A DNA stretch of 13,205 nucleotides from Pelagophyceae sp. CCMP2097. Lineage: Eukaryota; Sar; Pelagophyceae. This document shows, piece by piece, positions 1-5,763 of this stretch; the first letter of the stretch is position 1, and each line of letters begins with the position of its first letter. The stretch spans positions 9,374 through 22,578 of the forward strand of contig MU657196.1 in the NCBI GenBank assembly GCA_026770575.1. The letters are read 5' to 3'. The notes below the pieces were generated by a model. It had not been told where the DNA came from and searched no databases. It saw only the letters and a list, made by a program, of their open reading frames with translations. The position numbers were made by a program, and so were the translations under genes.

Positions 1-3
1 AAG

Positions 4-458
4 CACTGTCGAATTTGCACAACAGAAATCGCCGAAGATAACTTTTTTTAGCGCGTGCGCTCTTGCCGCCCCCTCCAGTCGTATAAGTTGGCGCCTTGGA
101 GACCAGCGCGCGAAGAAGAAACGTCTCAAACCGCGAAGTTTTAGTAGCCTACTTTGGAGGCAAGGAATTGCCGGCCAATTGGGACATAACATTCGGGCAC
201 AGTGCCCCTAACGTCTGTCTCAATTGGCCGGGAACTCATTGGCGCCTTCATCGACTTTTGATTTGGGCCCTAAGGTTTAGACTTGATTAACTACTAAATT
301 AAGAAGCTTTCGCAGAGACTCGCCAAAATAAGGCAGTTGACGAAAAAGCCAAACAAGCGCGCCCAGGGCGTCTCGCGGGAGTGGCCGGCGCAGCGCCAGC
401 CGCCTTCACGAGCCAAAAATAGTTAATAGATTTCCGGTGATAATCTAATTCGACAGTG
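4..458. mobile_element. CACTA-like non-autonomous element (MITE)
   Basis: The two ends are a perfect 12-bp terminal inverted repeat: CACTGTCGAATT at 4-15, and its reverse complement at 447-458. Both ends are flanked by the trinucleotide AAG (1-3 and 459-461). A CACT(A/G) terminus with a 3-bp target duplication is the established hallmark of CACTA/EnSpm transposons. The interior (455 bp in all) is less GC-rich than the flanking gene. It holds only a 64-codon chance frame (96-290) and no transposase-like sequence, so it would need a transposase supplied elsewhere. It lies directly against the coding end of the SGF29-like frame. The left target duplication is the first three bases of the window, so the left flank cannot be examined further. 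The family name rests on termini and duplication length only. Confidence 0.72.
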
Positions 459-837
459 AAGCCCGTGTGACGAGGTCGCTCCGCCGCAGCGCGTAGCGCC
501 GGAGCCGTTCGTCGTCGACGTCCTCGACTTCGATGGCGGCGCCGTCCACGTTCGTGACGCGCGCGAGGATCCAGAGCCCGTGCGAGGCCACCTTGGCGGC
601 CACCTCGTCATCGACGCGCAGCGGCCGGTCCTGGACGCGCGGCGACCGCGCCGGGTCTGAGCCCGCGGAGGCCGCTCTTTCCCGGGCCGCTGGGCGCGCC
701 AGCGCCGCGTCGGCGAGCGCCGCGTCGACGTCCGCGGCGAGGCGCTTCGTCCACTCCAGGCCCGCCCAGTACACCGCCGCGAGCCTGCGCGGAGGCCTCT
801 TCGGAGCGCATGAGCGAGACGGCGGCGTCGTACGCAC
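445..837 (-). CDS. SGF29-type Tudor-domain protein, partial and interrupted by a transposon end
   Basis: The frame contains a clear first half of an SGF29 C-terminal tandem Tudor domain: a DDEVAAKV strand, then LWILARV, then an acidic VEDVDDE turn, then YALRRSDLV. In the family this domain reads histone H3K4me3 for the SAGA/ADA acetyltransferase complexes in the nucleus. Upstream is an Ala-rich helical stretch (AAVYWAGLEWTKRL). The true exon may begin at a CCGCGCAG|G acceptor, first base 784, because the 837 end is only the limit of the open frame and has no ATG. A second minus-strand frame just upstream (AYDAAVSLMRSEEASAQ) also looks coding and may be a preceding exon. After ACACGGGCTT the frame runs into the CACTA-like element, whose terminal sequence supplies a TAG stop at 447-445, so the second Tudor half is lost. 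Either the gene is disrupted in this allele, or the element lies in an intron whose donor I cannot identify. Confidence 0.62.
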   Translation of the reverse strand: MRTTPPSRSCAPKRPPRRLAAVYWAGLEWTKRLAADVDAALADAALARPAARERAASAGSDPARSPRVQDRPLRVDDEVAAKVASHGLWILARVTNVDGAAIEVEDVDDERLRRYALRRSDLVTRASLSN

Positions 838-956
838 CGCGCGGCGCCGTCGTCGGCGGCGGCGCCGGCGCCTTTGATCTCGGCCGCGGCCCTACATCGA
901 ACACATTAAACACATTAAACACAATCAAGTCCAACTTATCGGCTAAAAGGACGATA

Positions 957-1238
957 TTTTTTGGCGAATGGTGTATCGAGCGGAAGGTGTTCCCCTCCAT
1001 AAGAAGTTGGGTGACTATGATGTTAGCCTGCGGGGGCCGCTTTTTTGGCGAATGGTGTATCGAGCGGAAGGTGTTCCCCTCCATAAGAAGTTGGGTGACT
1101 ATGATGTTAGCCTGCGGGGGCGGCCCCGCAGGCTAACATCATAGTCACCCAACTTCTTATGGCGGCCCCGCAGGCTAACATCATAGTCACCCAACTTCTT
1201 ATGGAGGGGAACACCTTCCGCTCGATACACCATTCGCC
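957..1238. repeat. Compound foldback: two direct 80-bp arms facing two inverted arms
   Basis: An 80-bp unit occurs at 957-1036 and again at 1041-1120 in direct orientation. Its reverse complement then appears twice: a truncated 39-bp copy at 1124-1162 and a nearly full copy at 1166-1238. The centre is the GC palindrome around GGGGGCGGCCCC. The outer ends resemble each other when inverted (GACGATATTT at 952-961 against GAAAATATTT on the reverse strand near 1250), which suggests terminal inverted repeats of one element with internal arm duplication. The DNA could extrude a long hairpin. No target duplication is clear. Open frames across it on either strand are repeated translations of the arms, not genes. 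A sequencing or assembly artefact at a palindrome is possible, but the truncated third arm argues against simple mis-joining. Confidence 0.85.
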
Positions 1239-1383
1239 CAAATATTTTCGAACTGAACTTCAGTTGACGGCTGATCTAATTTGGACTGGGTGGCGCCCTG
1301 GAACGCCTGGTTGCTTGGTCTTCGCCAAACGTGCGGAACCCACCGATCATGGTTGTGTGGATGATCACGATTTTGCTCTCGCC

Positions 1384-1779
1384 TTACTGGGGGGCTCAGC
1401 CATTTTCCCAGTTTTCACTACGCGGGGAACCCTTTTAATATTTCGTAGTACGACTTCTGTGGTCGGGAAATATTTTAAAATATATGGACTTTTTCAATAT
1501 TTCCAAAACGTCACTCAATAATTTAAATACAGCATTTTCGTGTGAAAGTCAAGAGATTTGACTCTATTTCATGTGAAAATCAAGGTTATTGCTTCCATTT
1601 CAGCTGAAATGGAGGTCAGAATCTACGATTTTTGGCGGGAAGTCTGATCTTTTGGTGTTGAGGTTCTGCCTTCGGGATTTTCGTACTTGCTGATTTTCTC
1701 CTTTATTTTTTTCCGACTTCGATTTTTGGCGCAGGTAATTGGCGATTCGGGAAAATGGCTGAGCCCCCCACCCCAGTAA
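1384..1779. mobile_element. Inverted-repeat non-autonomous element, copy 1
   Basis: The termini are inverted: TTACTGGGGGGCTCAGCC at 1384 and the reverse of TTACTGGGG...GGCTCAGCC ending at 1779, both continuing CATTTTCCC inward. The right arm carries a small extra TGGGG block. The AT-rich interior (about 1452-1732) is homologous, inverted, to 4625-4912, with shared blocks such as GGGAAATATTTTAAAAT, CAATAATTTAAATACAGCA and AATCTACGATTTT. It contains a perfect 20-bp palindrome at 1594-1613 (CCATTTCAGCTGAAATGG core) and a tandem TGTGAAAxTCAAG motif. There is no coding capacity. I find no convincing target duplication, so the superfamily is not assigned from this copy alone. Confidence 0.7.
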
Positions 1780-1914
1780 ACGGGGTAAGTCTAAACTAGT
1801 ACTTTGAAGTTTACTTTCGCTCTACACAGAATTACAAAACATTTCACCAACTTTCAGTATTTTCTCATTACTTTTCATCGTACAGTGACGGTTTCTCGTC
1901 GGTTAAAAGTCATA

Positions 1915-2070
1915 TTACAGCTCCCCGAAAAAACGCAGGACGCTGAGCGAGACCTTCCTCGTGCGACGCGGCCCACGGCGCAGGAGCGCGGTGACGCTGG
2001 GCTCCTCGACGCCACTTTCGGTGAGCTTGTCGAGTGTCGAAATTTGTGACCTCAAGTTTGACCACGCCAT
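1915..2070 (-). CDS. Small hypothetical ORF (51 codons) behind a TATA box
   Basis: A 51-residue frame starts MAWSNLRSQISTLDKL and ends VLRFFGEL before TAA. It was chosen because its composition looks protein-like (amphipathic, mixed residues) and because a TATATAAA motif lies about 33 bp upstream of the ATG on the same strand. The pattern of an N-terminal STLDKL helix followed by VTALL is faintly reminiscent of the start of SAPS-type PP6 regulatory subunits, but this is too weak to name it. It could equally be the first exon of a longer gene whose remainder was displaced by the element at 1384-1779, or chance. The overlapping plus-strand frame 1961-2431 (156 codons) shows no recognisable features. 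Confidence 0.3.
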   Translation of the reverse strand: MAWSNLRSQISTLDKLTESGVEEPSVTALLRRGPRRTRKVSLSVLRFFGEL

Positions 2071-2102
2071 CTCGGTCAGCGAGGTCCCTCCCCATGGGAT
2101 GT

Positions 2103-2110
2103 GTTTATAT
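2103..2110 (-). promoter_or_regulatory. TATA-box candidate
   Basis: The minus strand reads GTGTATATAAACAC here. It lies about 33 bases upstream of the ATG at 2070 and would serve the small minus-strand ORF. It is a single motif match with no transcript support. Confidence 0.35.
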
Positions 2111-2619
2111 ACACTTTTCTTAACTGGCTCCTGGCACTGGGACCGGAATTCCCTTTTGTCAGTGACAGATGGTGTCTTTATTTCATGTCAACAGCCGCTC
2201 CTTGATGTTCAGTCTCGGCTGCCTCTTGGATCAAGTGGTTATCTCACTCCCCTCGAGGTCAAGGTGGTTCCTTCGGAGGGGCGTTTCATGCAAAGGCGTT
2301 ATGCTTGCGGCAAGTTCCGAGTAGCGCGCTCGATGTCTCGGTTTAACTCGGTGAGCCTATCGGCTATTGAAGAAATTTGCTCAACTTTTTCGCTCCAACT
2401 CAGATCCGAATCTTTTCGAGTTCAAGTGTAGGGGAACAAAGTGCTCGTCCGCTACCTGCTACCCTCGCGACCCGAATCAGCAGTTTAGAACCTTTGACTT
2501 TGCTCTTCAGCCCCGCGATCCGACGCCGCGCCCGCCGCACAGCGCCACCGCACAGCGCAGCCGCGCGCTGAACCGCGCGCAACGCCCCGGCCGCGCGCCG
2601 TGACACCGACGTCGGAGGG
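2111..2619. other. Intergenic region between divergent genes
   Basis: About 500 bp between the minus-strand TATA motif and the start of the UBA-SEP gene. The first half has mixed composition. From about 2510 it becomes very GC-rich (runs of CGCGC and CCGCGC), as expected for a CpG-rich promoter/5' UTR of the plus-strand gene. I see no repeats, RNA gene or convincing coding frame here. Confidence 0.5.
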
Positions 2620-3745
2620 ATGGACGACTCGGAGGCGGAGGCCAAAGAACTCGAGATGATGATCGGGCTCATGGTGCGCCGCCGCGCCGCGACGGCGCCG
2701 CCGTCACCGCGCCGCCTATAGGTCGCCACGGGCTGCACGCGGCAGGACGCGCAGGTGCGCAGCTTCGCGCGTCGGATTCGCCGGAATCCGACCCGTCGGC
2801 GACCTCGTCGGACTCGGCGGAAACGCCTACTTGCCCGTCGTAAGGGCCGCGGCCGCCTTTGCAGACGCGCCGCGGAAGCGCGCATCTCCTCTCTGGCGCC
2901 GGAATGGCGTTTAAAACGCTCATGCGCGCCTGCCGCGTAGGCGTGCGTCGAGGCGGCCCAAGGCAGCATCGCGCGAGCCGTCGACCTCTACGACGGCCTC
3001 AAGCGCGGCCGCGAGCCCAGATCAGGGGCGCAGTCGAACACGAGTAAGTGGCCCGGGCGATACGGGGGCTCGAGGAGCGCCCGTCTGCTGTTGTCGGCCG
3101 CCGTCGTATCGCCTCGTCGCATCGCCTCGTCGCATCGCCTCGTCGCAGGCTCGTTCCAGAGCGACGACGGCTCCGTCGACTGCGGCGCGGTCACGCTGTC
3201 CGCGGTCGTCGACGCTTTGGTGGGCCTGGCGCGCGACGATTCGGCGCCGTCGGGGTCGCCAGACCCGGAAGCCCAGAAGATGATGCAATCCGTCGTTGAG
3301 GCCGCCGTCGAGACCAATACGACGCTCGAGTGCGTCCAAGACCCGTGGTGCCATCCGGAGAGTGCACCTCGTGCCGCGTTTGCGCGTCGCCGACGCATCT
3401 TTTTAGCGTCATCGTCCGCCTCTTTGCTGACGGTTTCGCCGTTTCGCTCGCCGACGCATCTGCATCGGCTCCGGCGCGGGCGTACTCCGCCGGCTGCGGG
3501 ACGAAGCTCCGGCCCTACGACCGGTGTAACCTTGTCTTTTTGGAAGACTTGCAGGCCCGCACGGTGCCCGCCGACCTGAAAATGCACGTGCCGCGAGACG
3601 CAAAGCTCGCAGTCGACGTTGCGGTGCAAGACTATCTCCCAAGGTGCGACCGTATAAGACCCTCGGGTCGCGGTCATCCGCCCCTCGCAGGTCGCACCGC
3701 GAGTACGTGGCGGCCCAGTCGATGATCGACACGTTCGGCCGATAA
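2620..3745 (+). CDS. UBA + SEP domain protein, p47/Shp1-type Cdc48 (p97) adaptor without UBX
   Basis: Six exons with matching phases: 2620-2673, 2722-2754, 2941-3043, 3149-3329, 3407-3643 and 3691-3745, giving 220 residues. Residues about 11-49 form a p47-type UBA (ELEMMIGLMVATGCTRQ then ACVEAAQGSIARAVDLYDGL). A Ser/Asp-rich linker with a helix (TLSAVVDALVGLARDD) follows. Residues about 124-205 form a SEP domain (VIVRLFADGF, then LRPYDRCNLVFLEDLQ, then VPADLK). SEP proteins such as p47/Shp1 bind the Cdc48/p97 ATPase, and the UBA binds ubiquitin; they act in membrane fusion and protein turnover. The usual order is UBA-SEP-UBX. Here the frame stops 17 residues after the last intron, with no UBX. 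The SEP core has a 17-residue insertion after the first strand (LADASASAPARAYSAGC), which could be an unrecognised small intron. Donors are GTGCGC, GTGCGC, GTAAGT, GTGCGT and GTGCGA; acceptors include CGCAG and TTTTAG. Confidence 0.75.
2722..2754 (+). other. 33-nt microexon completing the UBA domain
   Basis: The sequence between CTATAG and GTGCGC encodes VATGCTRQDAQ in phase 0. Joined to the exons on either side it supplies the first loop and second helix of the UBA fold, which neither neighbour contains. Skipping it would keep the frame but remove 11 residues from the centre of the domain. Inference from domain continuity and splice phase. Confidence 0.65.
3108..3146 (+). repeat. Three perfect 13-bp tandem repeats at an intron 3' end
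   Basis: The unit ATCGCCTCGTCGC is repeated three times without change at 3108-3120, 3121-3133 and 3134-3146, and runs straight into the AG acceptor of intron 3 of the UBA-SEP gene. Each unit ends CGC, so each lacks only AG to be an acceptor. Confidence 0.9.
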
Positions 3746-4014
3746 CAGGGCCCCGGGGGCACGACGAAACGGCCGACCGCCACGCTTGCACCCCAAAGGC
3801 ACTGTCCCGGCGCACGCCTTTATTCGTATACACTCTGGAGGTTACTAGGTTACTACGAATCCTATTAGGTTTTAGGTTAGGATCTGGGTTGGGTTAGGCT
3901 AGTTTCTTACGTGTAAACATGCGGCTTGACGAGACTTCCCAACGCTTCAACGCTTCTTCGCACGACAACCCGGACGAATCTACACATGCAGCTTTTCGAT
4001 GACCCAATCTGAAT
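3746..4014. other. Intergenic region with telomere-like GGTTAGG runs
   Basis: About 270 bp between the UBA-SEP stop codon and the hAT-like element. At 3842-3898 it holds repeated GGTTA/GGTTAGG/TTTAGG-like words (for example TTAGGTTTTAGGTTAGG and GGGTTGGGTTAGG). These resemble degenerate telomeric repeats. No coding frame is supported. The long minus-strand frame over 2988-3833 is an antisense shadow. Confidence 0.45.
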
Positions 4015-4441
4015 CAGCGGTGGGAATTCACTTGAAATTCAAATGAGTGAACATTCACGCGAGCCCCCAAGTGACTGGGCCCAGTGAAGTGGCGAGTGAA
4101 GCACTCACTACGGCTGAAAATTGTGGTGAAGTGAACTAGTGAATCCGCGGGTTTTCCTAGGTATTTCATCGCTACTTCGTAGGCTCGTCCGCCGACGGCT
4201 GAATTCGCCACCCACGACCCCAGGACGCCTGATCCAGGGCATTACGACCCCGACTCCCTCCAGTGACCCCACAGCGACAGTGGGACCCCCTTCCGGGGAC
4301 CCCACGCTGTGCGAAGATCGACGGTGGCCGGCGACCGGCGTTGGTGAAGTGATAATGAAGTCCTTCACAAACTTTCGGCGGTAGTGAAATTTTACAGCAC
4401 TTTCCGGGTAAAATGAATGGGCGCCGGTACTTAAGTGACTA

Positions 4442-4583
4442 TCGACTATCGGCTGAAGTATCGACCAAAATCCCAAGTATCGGCGAGTCAAACATTCAAT
4501 AAGCAGGTATTAAGGATTTTAATAAACCTTATTGAGAACTTGGGATTTTGGTCGATACTTCAGCCGATAGGATTCCTTGTCGA
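4442..4583. mobile_element. Nested 142-bp MITE with TA target duplication
   Basis: A perfect 33-bp inverted repeat (4446-4478 and 4538-4570, beginning CTATCGGCTGAAG) forms a stem around a 59-bp loop. Both sides extend outward to TCGAC/GTCGA flanked by TA (4440-4441, 4584-4585). The opposite arm of the enclosing hAT-like element, read in reverse, has GACTACAGGACG where this arm has GAC-TA-[element]-TA-CTGGACG, so an empty site is visible in the same window. A TA duplication fits Tc1/mariner-type MITEs. The perfect stem suggests a recent insertion. The left arm lacks nine bases present on the right between the outer and inner repeat. Confidence 0.8.
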
Positions 4584-4624
4584 TACTGGACGACCCGGCC
4601 AACTTCCCATAAGTCCATAAACCC

Positions 4625-4912
4625 CGGCCAAAAATCGAAGTACGAAAACAAAAAGCGGGAAAATCAAAAAGTACGAAAATTCCACTGTTAACCCCTCGCA
4701 GTTTGTGCACACCAAAAGTTCCGACTTCCTGCCGAAAATCGTAGATTCGGGGCTTCATTTCAGCTGAAATGGAAGCATTAACCTTGATTTTCACCTGAAA
4801 TAGAGTCAAATCTCTTGATTTTCACACGAAATTGCTGTATTTAAATTATTGAGGGACGTTTTGGAAATATTGAAAAGTCCACAAATTTTAAAATATTTCC
4901 CGCCCACAGAAA
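4625..4912. repeat. Copy 2 of the 1384-1779 element core, inverted
   Basis: This block is the reverse complement of about 1452-1732 with moderate divergence. Long identical stretches include the TTTAAATTATTGAG, TCAAATCTCTTGATTTTCAC and CAGCTGAAATGGA regions. It is bounded by ends of analogous layout (GGCC...TTCCC at both sides), but with a different outermost sequence from copy 1. It lies wholly within the hAT-like element, so the two elements appear to share an internal module. The paired copies, about 3 kb apart in opposite orientation, could mediate inversion of the UBA-SEP interval. Confidence 0.82.
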
Positions 4913-5107
4913 CGGAACAGCGAAACCGAAAGTGGGTTTTCCCGTGGGGTGCAAACCGGGAAAGTGGCCGGGTCGTCCTGTAGTCAATTACTAGATCGAC
5001 GCCCATTCATTTTACGCGGAAAGTGCTGTAGTGAAGTGAAGTGAAAACAGTGAAATGAATTGCTTCATTGAATTTTCGTTTCACCCTCAAATGAATTCCC
5101 ACCGCTG

Positions 5108-5763
5108 AATCTGATGGGAATCTGCAGATCGGGTCGCCCAACTGTATCAGATAGATTGGGCCCAATTGATTGGGCCGACTATCAGGATGCACTCTGAGTT
5201 CTAGCCCCCCTCACGTTGGGGGAGACCTCGCTTAACCTCGCCCAGTCTCATCTCCAGACTCTCCGACCCCGGGAATCTATGAACACAATTACCTGAACCG
5301 TGTGACTGAGACTAACGGCTCAGCCGCTCCGTCGGGAGTCTAGGCAGACGCGCAATGACAATGAGCCTCGAGAGTGGCGTGAAAGCCTTTGTGTCTTAGG
5401 ACCGCGCCCTCGTCCGACTTCCTCCTTCCGCCAGGACCGCGCCCTCGTCCGACTTCCTCCTTCCGCCAGGTATGCGCGGCGTCCCCTTTTCAGACGGAAA
5501 TATGTTTCAGCTCTGGTGGACTCATTGTCATTGCTCGTCCACGCCCTGCTCTTCCACAACACGCGTCGCATAAGCCATGTCTCCCAGACGTTTTTCGCAA
5601 ATCGTTCAGCTCGTATTCACGTGTTCAGGGCGAACCACACGGACGGGCTTTGGCAGGCTCCAAGTGCGAGGCACTTGGCCACTACCTGCCAGTGGTGTGC
5701 TTTCAAGTTGCGTTTGGAGGAAGGCGCTTCGCTGCTCGTCGGGTTCGACATCGGCCCGCGGTG
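5108..5763. other. Intergenic region upstream of the SAP-domain gene
   Basis: About 650 bp with a GATTGGGCC near-duplicate around 5147-5176 (TTGGGCCCAA palindrome), a C-rich stretch at 5200-5280 and the 35-bp tandem duplication at 5399-5468. The frame of the downstream gene stays open upstream from 5389, but that part has no recognisable features and the signal-peptide-like start at 5764 or 5782 is preferred. No RNA gene or element end is seen. Confidence 0.45.
5399..5468 (+). repeat. Perfect tandem duplication of a 35-bp pyrimidine-rich unit
   Basis: Two identical 35-bp units (GGACCGCGCCCTCG...CTTCCGCCA) abut, followed by GG again. Each unit ends in a polypyrimidine run and CCAG|G, which looks like a splice acceptor. 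It may be part of a 5' UTR intron of the SAP-domain gene, but no matching donor was fixed. Confidence 0.9.

Larger units (their letters stand above)
4015..5107. mobile_element. hAT-like non-autonomous element
   Basis: Terminal inverted repeats begin CAGCGGTGGGAATTCA at 4015 and, reversed, at 5107, and continue with TTGA after one mismatch. The flanks are AATCTGAAT (4006-4014) and AATCTGAT (5108-5115), an 8-bp target duplication with one inserted A on the left. CAGNG termini with 8-bp duplications are typical of the hAT superfamily. Subterminal DNA is rich in GTGAA/AGTGAAGTGAA words on both sides. A second inverted block pairs 4394-4423 with 5000-5029 (one mismatch in 30), and a third pairs 4586-4608 with 4958-4980. 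There is no transposase frame in 1093 bp. The interior carries the copy-2 core (4625-4912) and a younger nested MITE. The left arm holds about 240 bp (4140-4380) without a counterpart on the right. Confidence 0.75.

Noticed and set aside
96..290. 64-codon frame within the CACTA-like element
   Set aside because: Short, unremarkable composition, no transposase-like motif; expected by chance.
1159..1521. 120-codon frame over the foldback and element copy 1
   Set aside because: It translates foldback arms and transposon termini; no independent support.
1384..1779. Target site duplication for element copy 1
   Set aside because: The flanking bases (CTCTCGCC against ACGGGGTA) do not match at any length I tried, so no superfamily was assigned from this copy.
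1961..2431. 156-codon plus-strand frame
   Set aside because: No recognisable domain, and it overlaps the TATA-linked minus-strand ORF. Kept as unexplained, not as a gene.
2400..2969. 189-codon minus-strand frame
   Set aside because: Very Arg/Ala-rich antisense frame across a GC-rich promoter and the first UBA-SEP exons.
3108..3146. CRISPR-like short repeat array
   Set aside because: The 13-bp units are contiguous with no spacers and lie in a spliceosomal intron of a eukaryotic gene.
2988..3833. 281-codon minus-strand open frame
   Set aside because: It is antisense to the UBA-SEP gene, spans that gene's introns, has Arg/Ser-rich composition and shows no domain. The plus strand gives phase-consistent exons with UBA and SEP motifs.
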